A DNA stretch of 12,706 nt, taken from contig CAIQBF010000006.1 in NCBI GenBank assembly GCA_903869975.1, positions 1 to 12,706 on the forward strand, in the 5' to 3' direction. A model generated the notes under the pieces. It did no database searches and was not told the DNA's origin. It saw only the letters and a program-made list of their open reading frames with translations. This document shows positions 1 through 6,019 of the stretch, piece by piece (within the stretch, counting starts at the first letter, position 1; each line of letters begins with the position of its first letter). This DNA comes from an uncultured bacterium (GTDB taxonomy: Bacteria > Patescibacteriota > Minisyncoccia > Phycocordibacterales > UBA9973). Position numbers and translations under genes: made by a program.

Positions 1-156
1 AGGCCTTGTTCAAAAGTATTTTTTGTCGCGGGCGGGTGGTGCTATTTTCTTGCTTTTTCTTAGAAAGAGGACTATTGTTCTCGGCAACGTTTCTTTCCTT
101 TGAATCGTGTGTTCAAAGAAATAAAAAAAATCTCAACGTAAAAAGGAGGTATTTTT

Positions 157-198
157 ATGAAAATTACACCAGTCTGTAGCTCAGCTACAATTAACTAA
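157..198 (+). CDS. Possible 13-aa leader peptide or small ORF
   Basis: ATG at 157 opens a 13-codon frame (MKITPVCSSATIN) ending in TAA. It is preceded at the ideal distance by AAAGGAGGT (142-150), a near-perfect Shine-Dalgarno; no other gene in this window has one. Codons 7-11 lie in a perfect hairpin (175-180 with 184-189, loop TCA). Two more hairpins follow downstream: 215-219 with 223-227, and 229-240 with 267-278. A short, strongly initiated ORF followed by stacked hairpins is the layout of an attenuator leader peptide, but the next gene appears to have its own promoter. A stand-alone small protein or a structured RNA that merely contains a ribosome-binding sequence are alternatives. I do not recognise the peptide. 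Confidence 0.4.
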   Translation: MKITPVCSSATIN

Positions 199-214
199 CT
201 AAGGCAAAAGTAAA

Positions 215-286
215 GGGACCGAGTCCCGCAGCTCTCTAGGAAAAAACCTAAGTATAATCTTACGGCCCTAGAGAGCTGTATTTTTA
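215..286 (+). terminator. Hairpin pair ending in a terminator-like stem-loop
   Basis: A small hairpin (GGGAC 215-219, loop CGA, GTCCC 223-227) is followed by a perfect 12-bp stem: CAGCTCTCTAGG (229-240) with CCTAGAGAGCTG (267-278). The 26-nt loop can itself fold (TAAG/CTTA around TATAAT at 253-258). The stem is followed by TATTTTTATATA, a modest U-tract. It probably ends or attenuates the short-ORF transcript. The interrupted U-run makes efficient termination uncertain. Confidence 0.5.
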
Positions 287-302
287 TATATCCCCAGCTT
301 CT

Positions 303-330
303 TTGCTTGCGAGGGTATTCGTGGTACTAT
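303..330 (+). promoter_or_regulatory. Promoter for the RRM protein gene
   Basis: TTGCTT (303-308) and TACTAT (325-330) are separated by 16 bp, with TGG directly before the -10. The stretch ATTCGTGGTA also occurs at the metK promoter (8373-8382), which supports a real motif. The predicted start near 337 gives a leader of about 129 nt. Confidence 0.55.
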
Positions 331-336
331 GAGCGG

Positions 337-465
337 AGTAGTTTAGTTTCTCATGTGCGCCTTGTTACGCAGGGAGTGTACGGTGAACCCACTACTTGGA
401 GGCCATCGAGGTCTCCACTTATAAAGTTTCGCGCGTGCGACGCATGTCTCGCACAGTATAATAGT
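337..465 (+). promoter_or_regulatory. Structured 5' leader of the RRM gene
   Basis: The predicted untranslated leader contains three hairpins. They are TGCG 356-359 with CGCA 368-371, an 8-bp stem 397-404 with 410-417 (one G-U, loop ATCGA), and GTGCGA 435-440 with TCGCAC 449-454. The last ends 11 nt before the start codon, and there is no Shine-Dalgarno. Long structured leaders occur on cold-responsive RNA-binding protein genes, so temperature-dependent or autoregulatory control is possible (inference). A TATAAT at 457-462 lies too close to the ATG to serve as its promoter with normal spacing. Confidence 0.4.
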
Positions 466-726
466 ATGGCAAAGAAGCTCTACGTTGGAGGAGTACCTTA
501 CTCTTCAACAGACGCTGATCTCAAAGCTCACTTCGAGCAGATCGGTCCTGTAGAATCAGCAGTCATTATCATGGATAAGATGACAGGCCGCTCAAAAGGC
601 TTCGGATTCGTCGAAATGACGAACGACGAGGATGCTATGAAGGCAGTTGATACTCTCAACAACACTGACTTCCAGGGCCGCAAGCTCACCGTTTCCGAGG
701 CACGTCCTCAGGAGCGCCGCTTCTAG
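466..726 (+). CDS. Small single-RRM RNA-binding protein
   Basis: This 86-aa protein is essentially one RNA recognition motif, like the short Rbp proteins of cyanobacteria and many other bacteria. RNP2 is LYVGGV (residues 5-10) and RNP1 is KGFGFVEM (44-51), both carrying the aromatic residues that stack on RNA bases. The C-terminus (RPQERRF) is short and basic. It probably binds single-stranded RNA in the cytoplasm, perhaps as an RNA chaperone or mRNA-stability factor. I chose ATG 466 because family members start MAKKLYVG; an in-frame TTG at 307 would add 53 unrelated residues and overlap the promoter. No Shine-Dalgarno is present. It is monocistronic, followed 16 nt after the stop by a strong terminator. 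The family is certain; the targets cannot be read from sequence. Confidence 0.95.
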   Translation: MAKKLYVGGVPYSSTDADLKAHFEQIGPVESAVIIMDKMTGRSKGFGFVEMTNDEDAMKAVDTLNNTDFQGRKLTVSEARPQERRF

Positions 727-742
727 TCTTTTTTGGATCTCT

Positions 743-790
743 AAAACAAAGAAACCCTCTTGCTTCGGCTCGAGGGTTTCTTTGTTTTTT
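743..790 (+). terminator. Strong rho-independent terminator after the RRM gene
   Basis: A 17-bp perfect stem (743-759 with 772-788) is topped by an inner GC pair step closed by a UUCG tetraloop (764-767). Its 3' arm runs into TTTTTT (785-790). The A-rich 5' arm mirrors the U-tract, so it could also work for transcripts from the opposite strand. Confidence 0.93.
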
Positions 791-798
791 ACCGAACA

Positions 799-827
799 TT
801 GCCGTACTTGATATTTTTTGATATAGT
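799..827 (+). promoter_or_regulatory. Promoter upstream of tRNA-Ile
   Basis: TTGCCG (799-804) and TATAGT (822-827) are 17 bp apart. The predicted start near 834 lies in a small hairpin, TGATCC (833-838) with GGATCA (844-849). A second TATAGT at 911-916 sits in the same 10-mer (ATATAGTGCT) and would start right at the tRNA, but has no recognisable -35. Either could drive the tRNA. Confidence 0.5.
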
Positions 828-925
828 GCTCCTGATCCATACGGGATCATGTTGGTACTTGTTTGAATGCTCTCTTGGTTGTGCGCCTAGGAGCGAGTAA
901 GTCCGTCAAATATAGTGCTTTGTGT

Positions 926-997
926 GCGTGTGTAGTTCAGTGGTAGAACGCTGTCCTGATAAGACAGAGGTCGTAGGTTCGATTCCTACCACACGCA
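926..997 (+). tRNA. tRNA-Ile (anticodon GAT)
   Basis: A full cloverleaf can be drawn. The acceptor is GCGTGTG (926-932) with CACACGC (990-996), and the D-arm is GTTC/GAAC (935-938, 946-949). The anticodon arm CTGTC/GACAG (951-955, 963-967) has loop CTGATAA and anticodon GAT at 958-960. A 5-nt variable region precedes the T-arm GTAGG/CCTAC (973-977, 985-989) with loop TTCGATT. The discriminator is A997. CCA is not encoded, so a CCA-adding enzyme is needed. It lies just ahead of the ATP synthase promoter. Confidence 0.96.
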
Positions 998-1030
998 CAG
1001 AGAGCAGTAATGCTTACTTGTTTCTGGGGT

Positions 1031-1059
1031 TTGAAAAGGTTTACTGGTTCGTGTATACT
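1031..1059 (+). promoter_or_regulatory. Main ATP synthase operon promoter
   Basis: TTGAAA (1031-1036) and TATACT (1054-1059) are separated by 17 bp, making this the closest match to a sigma-70-type consensus in the window. GTTCGTG precedes the -10, resembling the ATTCGTGG before the RRM and metK -10 elements. The predicted start near 1066 is 44 nt before atpI. Confidence 0.7.
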
Positions 1060-1066
1060 CTCCATT

Positions 1067-1102
1067 GAGAGGGGAGGCCAAACACTGTGTTTGACCCTTT
1101 TT
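1067..1102 (+). promoter_or_regulatory. Hairpin in the ATP operon leader
   Basis: The leader folds into an inner stem CAAACA/TGTTTG (1079-1084, 1088-1093). It sits inside an outer stem 1067-1074 with 1095-1102, containing three G-U pairs, whose 3' arm is CCC followed by five T. It resembles a weak attenuator directly before atpI, but the U-run is part of the stem, so termination would be inefficient. Confidence 0.3.
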
Positions 1103-1109
1103 CATGTAA

Positions 1110-1382
1110 ATGAAAGAACACACGCCACAATCATACTGGCACGACGCGCTCATGGCCTTTGGCCGGATGTCGGGTTGGATTGCCGGACCAATAGTGATCG
1201 CGCTTTTTCTTGGGAAATGGCTCGATCGCAGGTTTGGTACGGAGCCGTATTTTTTTGTAGGAGTCACCGCTATCGCGTTCATTGTTTCGGTATACGGGCT
1301 CGCAAGGGAAGGTGCAAGCTACAAGCGTTCGGTAGAAAGTAAAAACCAAACTCATGGAGGAACTGACCCACACAACAACTGA
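1110..1382 (+). CDS. atpI: AtpI/AtpZ-like ATP synthase assembly protein
   Basis: The 90-aa protein has two hydrophobic helices (about residues 18-34 and 46-65) joined by a short loop. It carries the family pattern in which the first helix ends GKWLDRRFGTEPYF and the second continues VGVTAIAFIVSVYGL. This matches the small subunit encoded first in many F1Fo operons (ATPase gene 1 / AtpI group), thought to assist c-ring assembly or cation handling in the membrane. The basic, hydrophilic tail (68-90) is cytoplasmic by inference. It is the first gene after the operon promoter and its last 29 bases overlap atpB, suggesting translational coupling. An in-frame ATG at 1104 is followed at once by TAA, which fixes the start at 1110. 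No Shine-Dalgarno is seen. Confidence 0.85.
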   Translation: MKEHTPQSYWHDALMAFGRMSGWIAGPIVIALFLGKWLDRRFGTEPYFFVGVTAIAFIVSVYGLAREGASYKRSVESKNQTHGGTDPHNN

Positions 1383-2343
1383 AGAAATCACGCATACGGC
1401 TGCGTCTGTTGAAGCTAGTCATGTCGCTGAACCAGCGCACGCTGAGGAAGGTGGACATGGATTTTCTCATGAAGCTGCGCTTTTTGCGGAACCTATCGTT
1501 CACGTCGGTGGTTTTCCTATTACGAACGCCTTGATCACAAGTTGGGCTGCAGTACTCATAATCGTAGCCCTCGCTGTTGCGATACGCATGAGTATCAAGA
1601 CAATTCCAGGGAAACTCCAGCACGCGTTTGAAATATTTATCGAAGGAGCTCTTTCTATTGGCGATCAAGTCACAAACAGTCGCAAGATCACCGAGCGCGT
1701 ATTTCCGATTGCGGCGTCTATCTTCTTCTTTGTGCTTATCAACAACTGGCTCGGTATATTTCCGCTCACAAGTTTCGGCATCATTGAGCACAACGCATTC
1801 ATTCCGTTTATCCGTTCAGGAACAGCCGATATCAACACGACGGTTGCACTCGCGGTCATTTCGGTGATTGGAGCAAACATTTTCGGTATCGTCGCGATCG
1901 GCGGATGGAAGATGTTCAACAAGTACATCAATGTCATGTCCCTTGTGAACGCGATCAAGAAGATCAAGAAAGAACCAACCGCGCTCGTCGTGGCTCCAGT
2001 GCAGCTCTTCGTTGGTCTTATTGAGATTATCGGCGAGATTGCGAAGGTAGCTTCGCTCTCGTTCCGTCTTTTCGGTAACGTATTCGCGGGGGAGGTGCTT
2101 CTTGCTTCGATAGCTGGAATCATGGCGTATGGTGCTCCAGTGCCGTTCTTGTTCCTCGAAATAATGGTAGGCTTCGTTCAGGCATTCATTTTCGGAATGC
2201 TTACCATTGTGTACTTCACTATTGCCGCCTCTGATCATGATGAGCACGACGAAAGCCACGACGCTCACGGACACGAGGAGGAAACCACCCATCATATGTC
2301 TTCAAATTTTAATGAAGAAAAGAAGGTCGCTATTAGTAATTAG
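1354..2343 (+). CDS. atpB: F1Fo ATP synthase subunit a
   Basis: Subunit a is the Fo stator channel that carries protons to and from the c-ring. The essential arginine is R238 in SFRLFGNVFAGE, with the partner glutamate E247. The last helix has the conserved pattern VQAFIFGMLTIVY (Q276). Multiple membrane helices run from about residue 57 to 293. At 329 aa it is longer than the E. coli protein (271) because of two polar tails. The N-terminal ~45 residues are rich in His, Glu, Thr and Ala, and residues 294-314 hold seven His among Asp and Glu. The next Met in frame is residue 79, inside the first helix, so ATG 1354 is the likely start even though it overlaps atpI. Followed 20 nt later by atpE. 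Confidence 0.97.
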   Translation: MEELTHTTTEEITHTAASVEASHVAEPAHAEEGGHGFSHEAALFAEPIVHVGGFPITNALITSWAAVLIIVALAVAIRMSIKTIPGKLQHAFEIFIEGALSIGDQVTNSRKITERVFPIAASIFFFVLINNWLGIFPLTSFGIIEHNAFIPFIRSGTADINTTVALAVISVIGANIFGIVAIGGWKMFNKYINVMSLVNAIKKIKKEPTALVVAPVQLFVGLIEIIGEIAKVASLSFRLFGNVFAGEVLLASIAGIMAYGAPVPFLFLEIMVGFVQAFIFGMLTIVYFTIAASDHDEHDESHDAHGHEEETTHHMSSNFNEEKKVAISN

Positions 2344-2363
2344 TAATAAAATATAAAAAATTT

Positions 2364-2585
2364 ATGGAAAGCGCAGCAATGATTCAAATCGCAAAAGGTG
2401 CAACAATCGCTCTCGGTGTCGTCGCTCCAGCCCTCTCAATCGGATGGATTGGTTCAAAGGCAATGGAAGCTATTGGTCGCAATCCTGAGGCAGCAAGTAA
2501 GATTCTCGTTCCTATGCTCCTTGCAGCAGCGTTCGCAGAAGCTATCGCTATTTACGTTCTCGTTATCGCGTTCTCAATCAAGTAA
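2364..2585 (+). CDS. atpE: F1Fo ATP synthase subunit c
   Basis: This 73-aa hairpin of two membrane helices forms the rotating c-ring. The polar loop is GRNPEA (38-43) and the ion-binding carboxylate is E59 in AAAFAEAIAIY. The position equivalent to the sodium-ligand Gln of Ilyobacter c subunits is I26 and the residue after E59 is Ala, so the ring should carry protons rather than sodium. The helix-1 glycine motif is altered: where GxGxGxG is common, this protein has A21-x-A23-x-S25-x-G27, with Pro at 22. That motif controls helix packing and ring size. ATG 2364 gives a normal length; Met6 is a less likely alternative. A long hairpin follows the stop codon. Confidence 0.96.
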   Translation: MESAAMIQIAKGATIALGVVAPALSIGWIGSKAMEAIGRNPEAASKILVPMLLAAAFAEAIAIYVLVIAFSIK

Positions 2586-2587
2586 GC

Positions 2588-2636
2588 TGGCAGTTTGAAG
2601 GTTTGAGATTTTTGTCTCAAACTTTCGCTACTGCCA
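2588..2636 (+). other. Long two-tier mRNA hairpin between atpE and atpF
   Basis: A 12-bp stem (2597-2608 with 2615-2626, one G-U, loop TTTTTG) is stacked on a 7-bp perfect stem TGGCAGT/ACTGCCA (2588-2594, 2630-2636) across a 2x3 internal loop. The T-run is in the loop and the downstream bases are CACCTTGCAG, so this is not a classic terminator. It begins two bases after the atpE stop. A role in protecting the atpE 3' end, or in reducing downstream expression, would suit the high copy number of subunit c (inference). Confidence 0.7.
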
Positions 2637-2690
2637 CCTTGCAGTCCTGTTCGCGAAGAATACTCACTACTATAAATTAGCAAAAATATA

Positions 2691-3185
2691 ATGGATTCAC
2701 TCATCGAAACATTTCACATAGACTGGAAGATTATGCTCGCACAGGCGATCAACTTCGCTATCGTCATCTTTGTGCTCTACCGCTTCGCGCTCAAACCGCT
2801 GAAGAAGCTCATGGACGAGCGCGGTGCAACAATCGAGGGTGGTCTTGAAAATGCTAAAAAGCAGGAGATTCTTCTCGCAAAACAGAAAGAGGATTACGAG
2901 GCCGCTCTTGCCGAAGCTCGTGCTAAGGCTGCCGAAATGATGAAGGAGACCAAGAAAGAGATCGAGGCATATCGTGCGAGCGAAAATGAAAAGACACAGG
3001 TCGCGCTTGCCGCGATGCTTGCAGCTGGAAAGGAACAAGCTGAGGCTAACGCTGCTCAAATCATGAGCGAAGTGAAGAAAGAGGCTGTCTCTCTCGTTAT
3101 TTCTATCGCCGAAAAAGTGCTCGGTGAGGCTGCTTCCGGCAAAGTCGAAGCGAAGCTGGTCGAGGAGAGTATCAAAAACATCTAA
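2691..3185 (+). CDS. atpF: F1Fo ATP synthase subunit b
   Basis: Subunit b is the peripheral stalk that links Fo to the top of F1 and resists rotation. The 164-aa protein has the usual order. A short N-terminal segment FHIDWKIMLAQAINF leads into one membrane helix (about 14-34), followed by FALKPL and a long Ala/Glu/Lys-rich helix (about 45-150) that would dimerise as a coiled coil. The phrase ERGATIEGGLENAKK is typical of the tether region. Length is close to the family norm (E. coli 156). It starts 105 nt after atpE, the longest gap inside the operon and the one with the hairpin. Only one b-type gene is present, so a homodimer is expected. Confidence 0.94.
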   Translation: MDSLIETFHIDWKIMLAQAINFAIVIFVLYRFALKPLKKLMDERGATIEGGLENAKKQEILLAKQKEDYEAALAEARAKAAEMMKETKKEIEAYRASENEKTQVALAAMLAAGKEQAEANAAQIMSEVKKEAVSLVISIAEKVLGEAASGKVEAKLVEESIKNI

Positions 3186-3191
3186 CCTATT

Positions 3192-3596
3192 ATGGCCGCA
3201 CTACGAACAAAACAATTAGCCGCAGTGCTTCTCGATCTGACCAACGGAGCTACGGAAGAGGAGTCTCGAAAGACGGTCAAAGAATTTGCCGCCTATCTCG
3301 CAAAAAAAGGACTCCTTAAAAAAGCGGGAAAGATCATGGAAGAGTACGCTACGTTGTATAATACAAAACACTCAGTCGTCGATGCTACCGTTACTCTGGT
3401 CGCTCGACTCGACGAAAAGAATCGGATGGATCTCCGCGAAGCGCTCAAGAAGAAACACGACGCTCGCGAAGTGCACATACTTGAAAAAGTAGACCAGCGA
3501 CTTATCGGCGGAATGAAGATACAAATAGGAGACACGGTGTACGACAGCTCGATACAAAACTCACTCAATCAATTACAAGCACAGCTACTCAAATAA
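3192..3596 (+). CDS. atpH: F1Fo ATP synthase subunit delta, shortened
   Basis: Delta (OSCP) caps the F1 head and docks the b stalk. The C-terminal half is clear: VDQRLIGGMKIQIGDTVYDSS followed by a terminal helix matches the family's diagnostic end. The whole protein is only 134 aa against roughly 175-180 usually. The missing ~40-45 residues fall in the N-terminal six-helix domain, where about 30 residues precede the segment corresponding to its later helices. There is no upstream in-frame start that would lengthen it, since atpF ends 6 nt before. Either a minimal delta domain suffices here, or the N-terminal helices have diverged. It is followed 7 nt later by atpA. Confidence 0.9.
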   Translation: MAALRTKQLAAVLLDLTNGATEEESRKTVKEFAAYLAKKGLLKKAGKIMEEYATLYNTKHSVVDATVTLVARLDEKNRMDLREALKKKHDAREVHILEKVDQRLIGGMKIQIGDTVYDSSIQNSLNQLQAQLLK

Positions 3597-3603
3597 CAGA
3601 TAT

Positions 3604-5109
3604 ATGACTACAAAAAATACAATCATCGAAAATCTGAAGAAGGAAATCGCGCACTTCAAAAGCGATGCGACAACTGAACGCATTGGTACTGTGCTTGAGG
3701 TCTTTGACGGCATCGTGCGCGTATCTGGACTCTCAAACATAAAGAGCTCGGAAATGGTTACGTTCCCATCTGGTGTTACTGGCGTTGCGCTCAACCTCGA
3801 AGAAGAGTCTGTTGGTATCATCGTGCTCGGTGACTACTCTAAGATCAAAGAGGGCGACGAAGTCAAAGCTACCGGAAAAATTCTTGAAATCGGAGTAGGA
3901 GATGCACTTATCGGTCGTGTTGTAGACGTACTCGGAGCACCTATCGATGGTCTCGGAGCTGTTAAGGCTACCAAGACATATCCTATCGAGCGTGTCGCTT
4001 CTGGAGTTATTACGCGTCAGTCAGTCGACCAGCCGATGCAGACTGGTGTGAAAGCTATCGACGCTCTCGTGCCGATCGGTCGCGGACAGCGCGAACTTAT
4101 CATCGGTGACCGCCAGACTGGAAAGACGGCTATCGCTATCGACGCGATCTTGAACCAGAAAGGCCAGAATATGATCTGTGTCTATGTCTCCATCGGACAG
4201 AAGGACTCTAAGCTCCGCAAGCTCGAGACTCGTCTCCGCGAAGGCGGTGCGATGGACTACACTGTCATCGTTTCCGCTGGTGCATCAGATCCAGCAGCGC
4301 TCGCGTACATCGCACCATACGCTGGTGTATCTATTGCTGAGTACTTCATGGATAAAGGCCAGGATGTTTTGATCGTTTACGATGACCTTTCCAAGCATGC
4401 TGTTGCATACCGCGAAATCTCGCTCCTTCTCCGCCGCCCACCAGGCCGCGAAGCATACCCTGGAGACGTGTTCTACCTCCACTCGCGCCTTCTCGAGCGT
4501 GCCTGCCGCCGCAACAAAGAATACGGCGGAGGTTCGATCACAGCGCTTCCAATCATCGAAACTCAAGCCGGAGACATTTCCGCATACATTCCGACCAACG
4601 TGATCTCGATCACAGACGGACAGATCTTCCTTGAGACGGACCTCTTCTACAAGGGTATCCGCCCAGCTATCAACGTCGGTAACTCGGTATCTCGCGTGGG
4701 AGGATCGGCACAGATCAAGGGTATGAAGAAAGTCGCAGGAACTCTCAAGCTCGACCTCGCGCAGTTCCGCGAACTTGAAGCGTTCTCGCAGTTCGGATCA
4801 GACCTCGACGAGTCTACAAAAGCTCAGCTCGAACGCGGTAAGCGCGCAGTTGAACTTTTGAAACAGCCGCAGTACTCACCGGTACTTGTCGAGCACCAGA
4901 TCGTCGCGCTCTACGCGCTCGTGAAGGGCTACCTCGACAGCATTCCAGTCGCAGACATTGGCCGCTTCCAGACAGAACTCGTTGAATACGCTGAGACGAA
5001 TGCAAAAACATTCATCAAGCAGATTCGCGAGAAGAAGATGTGGGAGGACGATGGTGAGGCAGAACTCAAGCAGGCTATCGAAGACTTCAAGAAGGTATTC
5101 GCGCAGTAA
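3604..5109 (+). CDS. atpA: F1Fo ATP synthase subunit alpha
   Basis: Alpha is the non-catalytic nucleotide-binding subunit of the F1 hexamer. The P-loop is GDRQTGKT (168-175, Lys174). The arginine finger that reaches into the neighbouring catalytic site is R364 in NSVSRVGGSAQIKG. The N-terminal beta-barrel (about 25-95), central RecA-like fold and C-terminal helical domain are all present, and 501 aa is normal length. No residue in the recognised motifs is missing. It starts 7 nt after atpH without a Shine-Dalgarno. Codon use here and in atpD is rich in C-ending codons, as expected of highly expressed genes. Confidence 0.99.
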   Translation: MTTKNTIIENLKKEIAHFKSDATTERIGTVLEVFDGIVRVSGLSNIKSSEMVTFPSGVTGVALNLEEESVGIIVLGDYSKIKEGDEVKATGKILEIGVGDALIGRVVDVLGAPIDGLGAVKATKTYPIERVASGVITRQSVDQPMQTGVKAIDALVPIGRGQRELIIGDRQTGKTAIAIDAILNQKGQNMICVYVSIGQKDSKLRKLETRLREGGAMDYTVIVSAGASDPAALAYIAPYAGVSIAEYFMDKGQDVLIVYDDLSKHAVAYREISLLLRRPPGREAYPGDVFYLHSRLLERACRRNKEYGGGSITALPIIETQAGDISAYIPTNVISITDGQIFLETDLFYKGIRPAINVGNSVSRVGGSAQIKGMKKVAGTLKLDLAQFRELEAFSQFGSDLDESTKAQLERGKRAVELLKQPQYSPVLVEHQIVALYALVKGYLDSIPVADIGRFQTELVEYAETNAKTFIKQIREKKMWEDDGEAELKQAIEDFKKVFAQ

Positions 5110-5127
5110 TTTTTAACATATATATTC

Positions 5128-6015
5128 ATGGCTGCAGGAAAAGAACTTAAACGTCGAATCAAATCGATCAAAAACACGAAGAAGATCACGAAGGCGATGG
5201 AACTCGTCTCGGCTTCGAAGATGAAGCGCGCGATTGCTGCGACGCTTGCTTCACGTGCATACGCGGGCTACTCCTGGGAAGTCCTGCAGTCACTTGCTGA
5301 GTATGTGAGCGAGACCAAGAACCCGTTCCTCACGGTTAAACCCGTCGAGCGTATCCTGGTAGTCCTCGTTACGAGCAATCGCTCACTCTGTGGTGGATAC
5401 AACGCACAGATTACGCGTAAGGCAGTGGCTTTCATTCGTGAAAACGAAGGCAAAACGGTGGACTTCATATCCATCGGCTCGAAAGGCGAGAGCAATCTCC
5501 GCCGTCTTGGGCAGAACATCATCGCCTCGTTCAACGACATGAGCGCGACACCGAAGCTTTCCGATGTATACCCGGTCGCAAGCTTTATTCTCGACACCTT
5601 TAAGAAGGGTGAGTATGACCGCGTATGCATTGCATATACTGATTTCGTCTCGGCCCTCACGCAGGTACCACGGATCAGCACTATTCTGCCAGTGAACAAA
5701 GAGCAGATCATAAGCGATATTGCCGAGATGCGTACAGTAGAAACACCAGTCGGCAAGATAGACTACGTCTTCGAGCCGAACTACGAAACTCTCATGGCCT
5801 CGATCGTAGAAAAAATTGCTCGCATGCGTGTCTACCAGATGATCCTCGAGTCGACCGCAAGCGAACATTCTGCCCGCATGATGGCCATGAAGAATGCGAG
5901 CGATGCGGCAGGCGAGATGATCGAAGACCTGACACTCGCATTTAACAAAGCTCGCCAAGCTGGAATCACGCAAGAAATTTCCGAGATTTCCGCAGGTATG
6001 GCAAGTGTCAGTTAA
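5128..6015 (+). CDS. atpG: F1Fo ATP synthase subunit gamma
   Basis: Gamma is the rotating central shaft. The N-terminal helix LKRRIKSIKNTKKITKAMEL is diagnostic, and the C-terminal helix ends QEISEISAGMASV, matching the family's closing motif. Together these helices form the coiled coil inside the alpha/beta ring. Length (295 aa) is usual. In the Rossmann-like middle domain the widely conserved TSDRGLCGG appears as TSNRSLCGG (Asp to Asn, Gly to Ser), a mild deviation. The stop at 6013-6015 is four bases before the preferred start of the next, unrelated membrane protein, so the usual gamma-beta adjacency is interrupted. Confidence 0.98.
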   Translation: MAAGKELKRRIKSIKNTKKITKAMELVSASKMKRAIAATLASRAYAGYSWEVLQSLAEYVSETKNPFLTVKPVERILVVLVTSNRSLCGGYNAQITRKAVAFIRENEGKTVDFISIGSKGESNLRRLGQNIIASFNDMSATPKLSDVYPVASFILDTFKKGEYDRVCIAYTDFVSALTQVPRISTILPVNKEQIISDIAEMRTVETPVGKIDYVFEPNYETLMASIVEKIARMRVYQMILESTASEHSARMMAMKNASDAAGEMIEDLTLAFNKARQAGITQEISEISAGMASVS

Positions 6016-6019
6016 TTAT

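Noticed and set aside
157..286. tmRNA, 6S RNA or tRNA interpretation of the structured 5' region
   Set aside because: GTAGCTCAG looks like a tRNA D-arm, but no acceptor stem, T-arm or tmRNA tag arrangement can be built around it.
457..462. TATAAT as the promoter of the RRM gene
   Set aside because: Its expected start would fall after the A of the ATG at 466, and no -35 lies at a usable distance.
307..465. N-terminal extension of the RRM protein from TTG 307
   Set aside because: The 53 added residues have no RRM character, overlap the predicted promoter, and the family normally starts MAKKLYVG, which is at 466.
1279..2295. Two long antisense frames opposite atpB (170 and 159 codons)
   Set aside because: They mirror the strongly conserved subunit a gene and have no initiation signals or familiar motifs.
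2588..2636. Intrinsic terminator between atpE and atpF
   Set aside because: The stem is followed by CACCTTGCAG, not a U-tract; the T-run is in the loop.
5383..5973. 196-codon antisense reading frame opposite atpG
   Set aside because: atpG is unmistakable on the + strand. The reverse frame reflects its codon bias, and the translation shows no recognisable domain.
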